Shown here one piece after another: positions 13,620 through 25,290 of a stretch of DNA of 64,000 nucleotides. The first letter of the stretch is position 1, and each line of letters begins with the position of its first letter. The stretch covers positions 6,104,037 through 6,168,036 of the forward strand of contig CALNVZ010003434.1 of assembly GCA_940671915.1 (NCBI GenBank), in the 5' to 3' direction. The notes below the pieces were generated by a model. The model was given only the letters and a program-made list of their open reading frames with translations. It had not been told where the DNA came from and made no database searches. Made by a program: the position numbers and the translations under genes. This DNA comes from Paracentrotus lividus (lineage: Eukaryota > Echinodermata > Echinoidea > Camarodonta > Echinidae).

Positions 13620-14225
13620 CCGCAACGGAAACAAAAATCATAGATTAATGATGGTATCTCATTTCGTGTCAGAGTCTTCTCGATCGGCGCAACTCGGATA
13701 ATCACAAATGTTTCCTATTTCTCCACCGTCGCAGAGACATATTTCTTGGATCTGAGCATGTTTGATTTCTCTGCGATCGTTAGACGTCGCGGAAACCAAG
13801 GTGACGTCTCGAACACTAATCTCAAACCCGTCTCAAACCGTCCCATACTTGGCAAGTATACAAGTGAGGTATCATGACATGTATTAGAACCAGATGACGA
13901 CTCGTGCAACTCTCCTTAGACTCCGCGACTTGTGTCAAAAACGTTTTAAATTTGTCTCAACCAGTCCCAAGTAGTGTCTTAATCCGTTTTGAGTGAGATA
14001 CCGCAATTATTAAGCATGCTTGATTTCCACGCACTCAGGAGGTCTATTTGAGAAGTCTCCGGGACCCTAGATAAAAACAAAAGTGTCAGCGACTAATCTC
14101 AAAACCGTCTTAAATCCGTCTTAAACCCGTCCCAAACTAGTCCAAATCCGTCCAAGTGAGATGTCTGATTTTCATGCGACTCATGAGACGTCTCTGCAAC
14201 CAGCCTCTCAAACCCGTCCAAACTA
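13620..14225. repeat. CGTCTC/GTCGCGGA-rich repeat copy 2
   Basis: Repeated phrases such as TCTCAAACCCGTC, CCCAAACTAGTCC, AATCCGTCC and GTCGCGGAAAC occur several times over 600 bases with variable spacing. The vocabulary is the same as at 10995-11175, on the other side of the foldback element. It looks like an internally repetitive dispersed element with no coding capacity. Confidence 0.45.
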
Positions 14226-15204
14226 GTCTTTTCTTCTTTCCGTGTTATGTGCACATATAATTAATTTGTACAATCCTTGTGGACGTTGATTGCTATATAG
14301 CTGTCCGGTCTTTTGTTCATTATTTCACCAATTCTTAATACGCAATCGTTTGCTATAAGCTGGTCGTTGTTTGAATCAGGATTTAACTTAAACAATTGGG
14401 GTGTAATTCTTCTCTCATTTTAGGTATTTAATCGGTGCATTATACCAGGGGTGTTATGGAATATTACCTAATATTCGTTGGACGTTTTCTTTCGGAGTCA
14501 AAGGATTATTGCTCCCCTTCTATTGTGCGAAACAGAAATTCTGTTTGCCCAATTGATCGAGGCCCTGGCAGCCACTGAACAGCACCAGATCAAAGTTGCT
14601 CTTTTCCTTTCTATTCATTGACATTGCACAATGTTCTGTTGTGTTGTTTTTGTTTTGTTGTTTGTTGTTTGTTTGGTTTTTTTTTTTGAGGGAACGGTGG
14701 TCGTCGTGCGCATATTTCGGGGGGGGCGGGCGGGGTTGGCGACTTAGGAGGCGCCAAAATGACGTTAAAGGGGCGCCTAATCGACCTCAGGTTGCGTCAA
14801 AAAGAGTAAAACTTAGGGGGAAATGGAAGAAAAGACATTACAAACAATTTGTTAATATACACATGTGCCATCTATATTTTGTCTTGAAGCATAAGTTGGA
14901 TAAATTCTTCAGTTAGGATTGAACATTTATGGGGGACGGCTTCAAAATTGAAAAAGCGGGAGGGTAAAGCTATTATGTTTTACCAGCGTTAGTTTGAGGA
15001 GGGTACCAGTGTCATCGACTATCGTGGGAACCAAGTCTGTTTAAACACGTGTTGAATAACTTTCAATGTGAATAACTTTGATAGTGCTGACCCTCCTAAA
15101 ACAAGATGACAATCAAAGGGCTTATATAACACTTATCGATTAACATTAATCCAAAGAAGAGGATTATCCAAGAGAATTATTAGTTAAAATGCCTCATCCA
15201 TTCA
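14226..15204. other. Intergenic, no gene seen
   Basis: Contains T/G-rich simple sequence (14640-14690) and a GGCGCC-containing stretch at 14745-14775 that resembles the repeat at 19210-19680. The 106-codon frame beginning near 14596 is low complexity at its start and not supported. Confidence 0.4.
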
Positions 15205-15335
15205 GGCATTTCATCAAAGGACTTGTCGGACATTTTATCCGACAAATTTGCTCTCAGCCAATCATATGCAAACATTGCAGTAGCTTTTAACAGTTTGTCG
15301 GATAAAACGTCTGACAAGTCCTTTCATGAAACGCC
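15205..15335. mobile_element. Short palindromic MITE (GACTTGTCGGACATTTTATCC), copy 1
   Basis: The left end GGCATTTCATCAAAGGACTT and the right end AAGTCCTTTCATGAAACGCC are inverted relatives. Inside them GTCGGACATTTTATCCGAC faces GTCGGATAAAACGTCTGAC. The centre holds a GCTCTCAGCCAATCA segment. The whole element is about 131 bp. A second copy lies at 63180-63319 with the central segment reversed. Size and symmetry fit a non-autonomous DNA transposon. Confidence 0.8.
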
Positions 15336-17040
15336 CCCCCCCCCATGATGTCCAGGGTATAAATTGTGACGTAGTATACACATAAATCTCGATTTTCATA
15401 ATGTTCATTATAACAATCATGTCTTGAAATCAATCAACATGATAATAGGTATTCGGCATTTTCTGCAATTCTCAAAAAGAATAAACTGAGTTTCAAACAA
15501 CGGTCACTCACTGTCACTGTTTCATGCAGTGTATACGTCTATTGACTGGTAAAATTAATGACAAACCATTCAGCTTATCGTTTTATGCTACCTACTCCTT
15601 TTTACAGCACATATTGTCACCACCCCTCCTCCAGTATTCAGCGTGTCTTTTTGTTTTGTAATAATGGCGTACAGTATCGATTCAACGTTCATGCACTTGA
15701 TCGGTCGTGACGTCACTTTCAAGTTTTAATTTATCAGATCAATGGACCACCATGCATTACTCTAGTCTATGGTGATCCATCTCAAAACTACAACATCTTA
15801 CACGACTAAATGACAAAAAATCATCGTCCATAGTTTGTAATGAATCACATTTTCATTCATACCATTTCGCAAGAAATAGTGGGCAAGGCAAAGCTGGCTG
15901 AAACTTTTCAAACTTGTACCAAGGAGTTTCTCCTAACTCCTTGCTTGTACTCATCATATACAATACCAGCTTACCCAATTCTTGTCCGTTCGATGAGATA
16001 ATTCACCAATCACGACATCTAGAATGACCTAAAAATTTTCCGAGAGAAAAGTTATCTCTATACGCACACCGTGACCGTGACCTCCGAGTGTACGGGGAAA
16101 TTATTCTGATACAAATTAAACGCGATTGATTCTTGACGAGATATATATCATGTATACCTCCCCCAAATTAACTGATAAAAGAAGAAAAAAAGAGACAGAG
16201 AGAGAAAGAGAGAGAAAGACGAATCAAGAGAGATATAGGAGCTATAGCTGCGCATAATCATCCCGTGCGATTTATTTTGAAGAAAGACTTACCAAAGATC
16301 CAGGAAATGAAATCAGATGTTCGACTTTGAGGCAGAGAGAAAGATATTGCAGATTCACCAACAGAGCTTTATCATTCCGACTCTGAATAAAATCTATGTC
16401 ATAGAGAGACCTGCTTCGAAATTTCTGTGTTTTATAATCTATTTCATCCAATCAAGTTGGAGCTATATGGGCGGTGCCTATTTTCCGCCCAATGGTACAG
16501 TGCAGCGAAATAACATGTCCGGATATATCAATTACAACGGCGGGAAAACCGGATCGATGCGAAGAACTACGATGACCGAGTTTCAATAGAAATTTAGTAA
16601 AGCGATTGTTCGTAAAAGATACTCAAACAATACACGTGGTCTGCGCGGGATGCGTCATATGAAGAATATTACGTATAGTTACATACCATTGTTTACAAGA
16701 TAAACAGTTTTGACGGAGTTCCGGAGTGCCTCACAAAGGTATAAATATATTCTTTACCCTAATTACCATGTTATATTTTGTTTTATATGAAGAGCTCTGT
16801 TCCAAAAGGTAACTATCCAAACTTGATGAAAATTGGTTATTTGATATGACACCATTATCAGGAAGGTATCTTTCCTTGAACAAAACTTTGAAGGAAAAAA
16901 AAATGAAGCAACTGTCAAAATTCACTTTCAAATTTCACTTTTCCATAGACGCTCTGTACAAAATATGGAAACAAATGCATTTACTCGGATAGTAACAAAG
17001 TGGATTGTGTACCCCTTTGGAAAATGACTCTTTATATAAT
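15336..17040. other. Intergenic, no gene seen
   Basis: Holds a GA-rich tract at 16185-16235. The 90-codon frame starting at 16317 has no recognisable domain, and the 66-codon frame on the minus strand near 16731-16931 is also unsupported. A short inverted repeat AAGGAGTTTCTCCTAACTCCTT lies near 15922. Confidence 0.4.
16446..16496. promoter_or_regulatory. Candidate proximal promoter: paired CCAAT and inverted GC boxes
   Basis: Within 50 bases there are two CCAAT pentamers (16448 and 16489) and an inverted pair TGGGCGG (16468) / CCGCCCA (16485) separated by TGCCTATTTT. Such spacing is typical of NF-Y/Sp1-type proximal promoters, and its symmetry gives no direction. No supported transcript starts nearby, so this is a motif observation only. 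Confidence 0.25.
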
Positions 17041-17735
17041 CTGTTATTTAACCTTTTCAATATATATTCGCCGTAATGTTCAATAGTCAACATTGTGGTG
17101 TGGAGTTTGTGAATGGTCTATAGCCAACACTCGCCCCATGCATGTCGTTCGTGGTCAAGTAACATGTATCACAAAAATTAAAAATGGCCGTTTGCCCACA
17201 CCATCAATCACATAGCTTAACGTTTCCAAAAATTACCAAGCAAGAAAACACCTTGAAAAAAAAACAAAAAGATGAGAAAAAAACAAAAACAAAAACAAAA
17301 TAAAACACTTAAAGACGATCATTTAAGGGTTTAGATTATATCTCAACTAGACAAAAATATCAATACACAATAACATACTGACAGAAAAAAATCTATTCTA
17401 AATTAAAAAAAAAAATCAAAAAAAAATAAATCACTAAAGACGATCATTTAAGTTATGATATCTAAATCTGTTATTAACCTTTCATATTATTCGCCGTAAT
17501 GTTCAAATAGTCAACTATGTGGTTGGAGTTTGTGTATAAGGTCTATAGCCAACACCGCCATGCATGTCTTCGTGGTCATAAGTAACATGTATCACACAAA
17601 AATTATGCCGTTAATGCCACCACCGATCCAATACATAGGCTTACGTTGCCAAATATACTCATAGCAAAAACAGCCTGGAAAAAAAAAAAAAACACTACAA
17701 GACGATATTTAAAGGAGTTAGATTTATATTTCTCA
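17041..17735. repeat. Local tandem duplication, ~420-bp period, indel-rich
   Basis: The block 17041-17339 (CTGTTATTTAACC, CGCCGTAATGTTCAA, GGTCTATAGCCAACAC, AACATGTATCACA, then A-rich text and GACGATCATTTAA) recurs in the same order at 17466-17735. The copies differ mainly by one-base insertions and deletions, such as ATAGTCAACATTGTGG against AATAGTCAACTATGTGG. That pattern resembles uncorrected long-read sequence more than natural divergence, so one copy may be an assembly artefact. Confidence 0.75.
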
Positions 17736-19209
17736 CCCCCCCTCCTCCCCCCCCCCGCTAGAGTGAGCAGTTAAAATCCACACAACGTAAATATTGACTG
17801 GTTTCAGGCTTGCAAGTATTTTTGTTAGCACGTCTCACTTCGATCGCTTTCTATATTATATCTGATAATAGTTTTGGGGAAAACGGCACAGATATACATT
17901 AGCAAGATTGATTTATTCTTTTTTAGAACAACGGACATCACCATGAAACCAAATTCATTATTTTCGTTGTTTTTCATATTTAATAGAGTATCATATAAGA
18001 CAACACTGTGGTATCTGTCCACTAATCTTGATGTGAGAGGCATGAGAGCACGGATCAAATTTTGTCTAACTGCAGTTACCTTGAGACAGGAAACTGGAAT
18101 TGTATCCCGCTGTGTTAATGTTGTTAAATTACAAACCGTGCATGAATCTTTCTATAACTGTTTTCTTTTTTTTAGCCACAAGGTATCATATGTATCGGCC
18201 CAACAGTTAAATATTAATTTCGCTTTCTCGCGATTCATTCAGCCCCCCCACTGCACCCACACCCCACCCCCCCCCCAAGCCGCCCCCCCCCCCCGCACCT
18301 CCACGATAAAATCAGTACTGAACCTAAAACACTTATATATTAAGGAAGTTATATTTCAATCATTATTATATACTTATAGGATTCCAAACTCAGTTACGGC
18401 AAGTTCTTCAACTCCATTCAGATAATCATCATCCCAAATTCCCAAATATTTCACTGCGTTCAAATTCATTCATTCAAATTCCCAACTTGTTTCCATTCGC
18501 TTATAGTATTAAAACGCCCTTCAGACTCACAAATCCCCCTCAAAAGCAATCAAATTTAGTAAATCGGATGAATGCGTGCGCATCCTGCAATCAAATCCGC
18601 GCATTCGACGGCCAAGTGCAACATTGAGGCATGGTTAAACCAAGGGTTCAACTTTTGATGTACATAGGCGATATGTGTGCTGTATAGTATCTTAAGTGGT
18701 AACCGTAAATGGATTTTTATAGTATCCGTATTTGCGTAAGATCGTCCCTATTCACTTGAATGTATGATTTCATGAGAATTCTGGGTGTAACGTTCCGTTG
18801 AGCAAGGTTGGTTTGTTCCGACAGTTATGTGATTGGGTGTATTCGTGGCTAGCGTATGAGCCAGTGTTTTCTTTCTAATATAAGTTCTATATCTCGGTAT
18901 ACAAAATTTGGCATCAGTTTTAATAATTTCCATTGGTTACTTTTTAGACTGAACATTTAAAATAGTCGCTTTCTTTATTCTGAAGCCTTGGATATCTATT
19001 CCATATAATAATAAATAATAATAATAAAATAGCATAATGACAAAATTATAATTCACTCTGACGTTTTCTCCCTTTATTCGCACGATGTAGATTCATTTTA
19101 AACACATTTTTATTCTGTACTGAGTTGCTTCTGATGAAACACTAATTTTTTTTTTAAAGTTCTGTATAATTACTTTAAGAATTAATATCAAAGTTATTTG
19201 ACACACCTA
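17736..19209. other. Intergenic with C-rich tracts
   Basis: The longest frame (17874-18425, plus) begins with TTG, crosses two poly-C runs (18264-18295) and has no recognisable domain, so it is not called. An AAT microsatellite lies at 19006-19028. Confidence 0.4.
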
Positions 19210-19680
19210 ATATAAGGTAAATCTGGCCTCTCTTAGCTTCAGGTTTAACTCAGATTGGGCCGCCCCTGTATACTAGTCACTCAGAATTCTAAAGCCCAAA
19301 CTATTCGCCAAAAAGTTACAGATCACTTTCGGCGGCCCACTGGGTTTTAGATCAATTTGGCCCCCTAATTCAGAGATCAAAGTTAGTCGCACGCCCAACC
19401 TAATTTAAGATCCTTACTTATGTTTTACGTTCAATTTGGAGCCCCCTAAGTTAAAGATAACTATGGCGCCCCACTTAAATCAAAATCTAAGATTTATAGC
19501 ACCCTCTAGAATTGTAAAGATCGAAGATCGGCTTCACCCCTTTATAATTAAGATGAGTTAAAGGTTAAAGATACGAAGCTATGGCGCACCTTAAATTTAG
19601 GATTTATTTGGCGCCCCTTAGTTTAAAGTTTGAAATTATGGCGCCCCTTACATTTAAGATAGAATTTGAGCGCACATTAT
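19210..19680. repeat. Degenerate GGCGCCCC tandem repeat
   Basis: Roughly every 50-65 bases a phrase such as TTTGGCGCCCCTTA or TATGGCGCCCCACTTA follows AAGAT-type text. At least seven copies are seen in varying states of decay. Related GGCGCC text appears at 14745-14775, 39060-39075, 43025-43045 and 53855-53890, so it belongs to a dispersed, internally repetitive family. Confidence 0.6.
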
Positions 19681-20264
19681 GCTATGCCCTTTAATTTTCC
19701 CTTTGTTTCATATTCCCCTTTCCGCTTCTTTTCCCTTTTCTCTTTTTCTCACTTCAAAAAATGTTTATCTTCTCCCTGTATTTGAGCGCCCTCTTGTTCG
19801 CACAACCCCCACCCCCTCGCGAATGCGCCGCATGAATTAATTTGTTATGTGGAAGATGTTTTTGTGGTTTTTGACTATGTAATTATGCCTAAGATAATGT
19901 GTACGCATGAGTAAAAAAGAGAAAATGTAGGGGGGACAAAATAATTTCAATGACTCTAATAATAACTGGCAAAATGATTATATTCAGATACTTAAGCAAT
20001 GCCGTAATATACACGGTCTACATACTCATTTAACGGTGACCTGCTAACAGCCAATGCAAAACATTTGGATAACAAAAATTAAATTATTATGATTAGAAAC
20101 AAAACATTTCCCTGCAGCTATAAATTTTAAGTCCTTTTTTTTTAATTTGTAAAAATTTTTGTTTTAGTAAATTACTGTCAAAGTTAGAAAACTCGATGAA
20201 TTTCAAATGCCGCTGCTATGGCGGATACATTGGCGCAACATAATCAGCGTCTATCGCCTAAATT
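19681..20264. other. Intergenic, no gene seen
   Basis: Pyrimidine-rich (19690-19770), then AT-rich DNA. No frame worth reporting. Confidence 0.4.
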
Positions 20265-21045
20265 CGATATTACTGTTTTACGTTATAGCAGTGCGGTTCC
20301 CAAAAATAACTATACCACTTTTAATACGGCCTACCAAGATATAGTGAGAAAACATATCATGTTATTGGGGAAAAGATTATAAACTACTGTAAAGCTCATA
20401 TCCTCAAACTATCTATCTAATTGAACAAAAATTCCGAAAATACGCATTGCTTCGGTGGTATGCCCACTTATTGTAACAGGACACAAAAATGTTACGCCTG
20501 CGCAGAATTACACTATCTTCATATTTGCACCTGGTTATGGAAACGCCATGAAAGAATGTCAATATTAACGATGGACATAAATCAACCAATTCAGAGTCAC
20601 AAGCAATAAACCAAACTTCAGATACACAACAATGCTTTATGCAAAATGTAAATGATTTCACTGGTTTCTTTCAATATTACTTTGAAATTTTTGCTTTGAC
20701 TTTCAGTTATTTTTGTTTTGTTACGATTGTTTTCCATTTATTTTGGACTCTTCATGGCGCTTCCATAACCAGGGTCAAAAATGTAATAGTGAATCAACTC
20801 GCGGCAGGCTACTTTTTTGTGTCTTTACAAAAGTTGGGGCAAATTATCGTCATGCTGAAGCATGTGCGCTTATTTTCGGAATTTTTTTATTATCCCTAAT
20901 GATTAGATTGAAGGATATCGAGCTTTCCTTAATATTTATAATCTTTCCCCAATCATCATCATATTTTTACTCTAATTTCGCGTGCTATTATTAAAAAGTG
21001 TATAGTTCTTTGGGACGCACTGCTATTAGTGCACTTGAATCGAAT
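20265..21045. mobile_element. Foldback element, ~0.8 kb
   Basis: Two long inverted arms are visible. CTGGTTATGGAAACGCCATG at 20531 faces CATGGCGCTTCCATAACCAG at 20754. AAAAATTCCGAAAATA at 20428 faces the reverse text ending near 20890. TTGGGGAAAAGATTATAA at 20365 faces TTATAATCTTTCCCCAA near 20937, and TATAGCAGTGCGG at 20284 faces the text near 21015-21028. Arms are about 300 bp (20265-20565 and 20735-21045) around a loop of about 170 bp. The small frames on both strands inside it are by-products of the symmetry. There is no transposase. Confidence 0.75.
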
Positions 21046-22708
21046 GTAAAAATGAAACATGTAATTGATTTGCTGTGATAAAAGGGGATTGATTCCCTGG
21101 AAATCGACTGAAAGCTAATCGTCACTAACTTTGCAGATAAGACCACTTATCCAAATGGAGTGACGAGTCTTCTGAACTGACTGGGAAACTTCCCCTATAT
21201 TATTATTATTATTTAGCTTTTTTTTTTTCTTTTTATTCTATTTACTTTGTTTGCATTCTGCTTCCCGACTTTCCTTCCCCACTTTATGTATCCTATATTC
21301 AGAAGAATATTAATTATTATCTGCATTAGTACCTATTACCCACACCCTACGGCACTTCTATCTACCTGCTAATCCCAACCCCCCTAACCCCCCCCATATA
21401 TAACGTAATTTAAGGTCATGTTTGCGCTATATAATTTATGTTATTACTTGTCAGGCCCTACACTGTCATCGATAGCTAAACATCGAGACGTCGCTGGCGC
21501 CATCCTACTTTATTTTTCTCTACATGTTTCAGCGGTTGTATCGCTTATTTATTGTATGTAATATTGTTATTGTACTATGCTTTAACATTGGAATAAAAGG
21601 CCAACTAATCTTCTATACCATGCATCACAGCTGTTTAACCACGGCAAACGAAACCAGTCTAGCACAGCGAGATCTAGCGTAATAGCAACCTTGGTTTGAT
21701 TGATATTCGCTAAATATGAAAATTACTTTCACATTCTTGTAAGCAGGGTTTCCCATCCAAAGCTAAGTTGGAGTTATGTGCATTGGGGCCGGCCGATTAA
21801 AAAAAAAAAAAAAAAAAACCTCGCAAATTTATAGACATCTAAAAATGGTATTTGTGCTTCCCTGTTTTGCGTTCAACAGAGGGGGAAAGAGCACTGTCCT
21901 CCTGGCATCTGTCAGCGGCCGCCGGGAGTCCTACGAGAAAAGGGGCAAACAAATTCCGATCATCTTTGTTTCGGAATCGCATAAAAATAGAGAGCACTGG
22001 ATCATTTGGAGCATACGTAGTATGAACATTGAAATTAGATTCATGAACGATGTTACATGCTTATATGGTAAACATGACAATTTGCTCCTGCGACCATGCA
22101 AGCAACGAAGCCAGCTCCGGATGGACTTGAATAAAGGTAAGGTTAAAAAAGAAAGAAGCCGTGATTCCCAAGGGACTAAGCCGAGCGCGGTCAGATTTCT
22201 CATTCTCAACCTCGAGCGAAAAAGGTTGTGCAAAAAAATAAAAACAAAATAAGTGGAAATTAAGATACGGAACGACAACAAAGAGAGCCATATCGGAGTA
22301 AGACAACGCTCAGATAAACGGCTGAGGAGAGAATATAAAAACGGGTGAAAGATAGGAAAGGAGGAACGAGAATGCTTGAGGATCTCGAGATAATATCGAG
22401 GTCTTTAACTCTGCACGTTACCCTTAAAACACCAAAGCATAAATATTACACATTTGCAAATGAACCATGAGAATGAAAAACAATTTTCCCAAATGAAAAG
22501 CACCCTTCAGATCTTTGCTATTTCTTTTGTATCTTCATCTATCTTCAAATGTTGCCTCTTTTCGATTTGGTCATCTATTACATAGAAAAAGAACATTCCG
22601 CAGCGTTGTGTGTTTATTTTATTTTTATTTTTATTAATATAAATATTCCGGCTTGACTCCAGCACGTAATCGTTTCACGCCAGACCCGTTAGTGAGAAAG
22701 TTGGTCGC
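21046..22708. other. Intergenic up to the scaffold gap
   Basis: Contains an ATT run at 21200, an A run of about 19 at 21799 and an AATAAA at 21591. The 158-codon plus frame beginning at 21776 runs through the A tract and has no recognisable domain, and overlapping minus frames exist in the same place. No gene is called. Confidence 0.4.
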
Positions 22709-22964
22709 NNNNNNNNNNNNNNNNNNNNNNNNNNNNNNNNNNNNNNNNNNNNNNNNNNNNNNNNNNNNNNNNNNNNNNNNNNNNNNNNNNNNNNNNNNNN
22801 NNNNNNNNNNNNNNNNNNNNNNNNNNNNNNNNNNNNNNNNNNNNNNNNNNNNNNNNNNNNNNNNNNNNNNNNNNNNNNNNNNNNNNNNNNNNNNNNNNNN
22901 NNNNNNNNNNNNNNNNNNNNNNNNNNNNNNNNNNNNNNNNNNNNNNNNNNNNNNNNNNNNNNNN
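22709..22964. other. Assembly gap, 256 N
   Basis: A run of 256 undetermined bases. Frames predicted across it are meaningless. Confidence 1.
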
Positions 22965-23579
22965 ATGGTTCTATTCCAACACACTCTTGATCTGCAAAAC
23001 TGTTGAATTACACCACTTTCAGCCAGCGCATTTGTTTTGAAAATAATTGTATAAGTATATATATATTTTTTCTAATTTTTTCTTTGATCATTTTTGAAAA
23101 AAATAATAATATTCATAATCTGGTTATTTCTTATTATTAACCTTAATTAATCTGAACTGTTGTTGTCACTTTTGTTTCTTATTTCTTTTAACTTGAACCC
23201 TTGTCCGTGATAACCTACATACTCCTATACGAACCATCTGTATAGCATTAAATATATAATATACCGAACAGCATAATATTATAATCAAAACAAAACTAAC
23301 ATACAACCTACCATAATGACCGAATTGAACAGCATTGCAAAGCAGTATGTATCTTGTAAATATAGAATTTAAAACATACCATGCTTATAGCAAATCGTTA
23401 CCCTAATTAAACAATTATAAGCGTAACCATATCAATCTCACAGTGCGGCCCCGGGCCCGGCAATCTAATTTAATACCAGTACAGGAAAACAGGAAAAAAT
23501 GTAGTCGTCCCCATGTACCAACGGCACACCGCCATGAAGAACGGATTAGTCTCTTACTTCCAAGTTTATATATGTTGTA
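22965..23579. other. Intergenic, AT-rich
   Basis: Strongly AT-rich from the gap to the GA tract, with TATATATA near 23058. No gene is seen. Confidence 0.4.
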
Positions 23580-23582
23580 GAA

Positions 23583-23692
23583 GTTGAGAGAGAAAGAGAA
23601 GAGAGGGGGGGGGGGAGAGAGAGAGAGAGAGGAGAGAAGAGAGAGGAGAGAGAGGAGAGAAAGAGAGAGGAGAAAGAGAGAGAGGGATAGAA
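23583..23692. repeat. GA microsatellite
   Basis: About 110 bases of GA/GAGAGG text with a run of G at 23606-23615. Serine/leucine-rich frames on the minus strand are by-products of it. Confidence 0.9.
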
Positions 23693-23883
23693 TGGAAAAT
23701 GCCAAATATTTATCATTTTAATATGAAAGAGATTTCTTCGTGTGTGAGACATGTCCAAGTTGGAAGCAAATTACATGAAACTCAAAATGATTCCCTTTCA
23801 TTCTTCTATTTCTTACTCTTTTTTTTACCATCCCTCTCTCTCTCTTCCATATCAGTATTTCTCCAACTCTCTCTATATTTCTA

Positions 23884-24136
23884 ATAATAATAATAATAAT
23901 ATTTAGTTTTTATATAGCGTATTTCATCACTGTTTGCAATACCAATGCGCTTTACATAAAACAAATCATACTTATATAAAACGTAAGATAAATGTCAAGA
24001 AAACAAAATTAATTAATATACAATAAGCATACAAATATTAACACACATATAAATGAAAAACATTCTAATCAAATGAACCGCTTTGGAAAACTCTTCCATT
24101 GCATAAATAATCAGTCATGAGAGATTGAATGCACAG
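23884..24136 (-). mobile_element. 3' untranslated end of CR1/L2-like LINE
   Basis: Read on the minus strand, this follows the stop of the reverse transcriptase fragment. It runs through GTAAAGCGCATTGGTATTGC and GCTATATAAAAACTAAATA, then ends in a run of ATT at about 23904-23884. A terminal ATT microsatellite preceded by an AAGCGC...TATATAAA string is the usual 3' end of L2/CR1-type elements. Confidence 0.75.
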
Positions 24137-24437
24137 TCAAAACGAAATGTTGAAGAGATATGTCTTTAGTTCCCTTTCAAATACACGAAGAGCATCCGGA
24201 AGAGAATTCCAAAGGGTTGGTGCGGCACTTTCAAAGGACCTATCACCGAAAGTTTTCGTTCTACTCCTATTAACAACTAACAGGTTATGGGAAGCAGATC
24301 TGAGCGATCTGGTAGGTTGATAGGGGGCTACCAACTCAGACAGGTATGTAGGGGCAAGACCATGTACAGCCTTAAATGTGAGCAGAATTAGTTTGTACTG
24401 AATGCGCGAATGAATGGGTAACCAACCAATTTCTCCT
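24137..24437 (-). pseudogene. C-terminal fragment of a CR1/L2-like LINE reverse transcriptase ORF
   Basis: The minus-strand frame reads WLPIHSRIQYKLILLTFKAV, then a segment with HGLAPTYLSELV and RSLRSASHNLL, and later APTLWNSLPDALR before a stop. This is the signature tail of non-LTR retrotransposon ORF2 proteins (the 'LHWLPV..RI.YK' to 'AP.LWNSLP' block after the RT domain). Only about 100 residues remain. Upstream, the frame runs into a CT/GA microsatellite, so the copy is 5'-truncated, as expected for LINE insertions. The frame itself is still open to its natural stop, so the insertion may be fairly recent. Confidence 0.85.
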
Positions 24438-24645
24438 ACTCTCTCTCTCTCTTTCTCCATCTCTCTCACTTTCTCCCTCTATTTCTCCAACTCTCTCTCT
24501 CTCTTTCTCCATCCTTCGATCTCTGTCTCTCTCTCTCCCTCTCAATGTCTTTCTCTATCTCTCTCTTTCTCCATCCCTATCTCTCTTTTCCCCAACTCTC
24601 TCTCTCTCTTTCTTCGTCTCTCTCCCTCTCATGCTTCTTCCCCGA
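24437..24645. repeat. CT microsatellite
   Basis: About 200 bases of CTCTCT text with TTTCTCCA interruptions, directly abutting the truncated 5' end of the LINE fragment. Confidence 0.9.
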
Positions 24646-24949
24646 AATTTGAACTCAACTCGCCCGCTTTCCGTATCATTCTCTTTTTCTTCCATCAGTA
24701 ATTTTCGTTACTCTCATCTTTTTTTTTCAGAAAAAAAAGAGGAATAAATTAATAAATAAAAAAAAGCGTGGAAAGTCACCCCAAATCAGCGGGGGAACCA
24801 GGATTTGAAAACAAAGGGGGCGCTGCCCGCATTATCAAAAAGATTAGGGGAGTTGCTTCGATTTTAAACAGTCGGTCATGGTCTTGAAAAATAGGAGGCG
24901 ACCCCCCCCCCCTCCCAATAGAAATGCTGGATCCACGCCTGGTAAGGTG

Positions 24950-25290
24950 GTTTGTAGGGTTTTATCCACTTGGTCTAAGGAGTAGGCCCAGTTCTCTGAT
25001 TGTCTAATACCACATGGGCTTAACCATTTGGTCTACTAACAATTTGGTCTAAAACATTCTTAGCCCAATTCTCGCTTGGTTTAATGATCTAACTGTCAAT
25101 TCGTCTAATTCGTGCCAATAATGTTTATTGCATTTCCCGTCTTCTTCGCAAATTAATATTTAGTATATTATCAGTTTGTTACAGGAATTGACTCATTAAT
25201 GTGAAGACCAAGTGAATGTTAGGTGTAATGAGAATTAGACTAAATGCACCAAGTGGCAATATTAGACCAGAATATAATTTGACGAACTTA
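24950..25290. mobile_element. Remnant element with TTGGTCTA motif array
   Basis: Short motifs related to ATTTGGTCTA recur at about 24972, 25030, 25048, 25075, 25100, and in the opposite orientation (TTAGACTAAATG, ATTAGACCAG) at 25236-25275. The segment CCACATGGGCTTAACCATTT (25011) corresponds to the reverse complement of 55085-55115 in another copy at 54985-55135. Ends were not found, so this is a partial copy of a family with motifs in both orientations. Confidence 0.55.

Noticed and set aside
14596..14916. 106-codon frame with hydrophobic start and basic tail
   Set aside because: Translation of T-rich simple sequence followed by a GGCGCC repeat. No domain.
17874..18425. 183-codon plus-strand frame
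   Set aside because: It begins at TTG, crosses poly-C runs giving proline stretches, and has no recognisable domain or splice support.
21776..22252. 158-codon plus-strand frame with a lysine run
   Set aside because: It runs through an A homopolymer, overlaps equally long minus frames and matches no family I know.
22634..23006. Frames spanning the N gap
   Set aside because: Most of their length is undetermined sequence.
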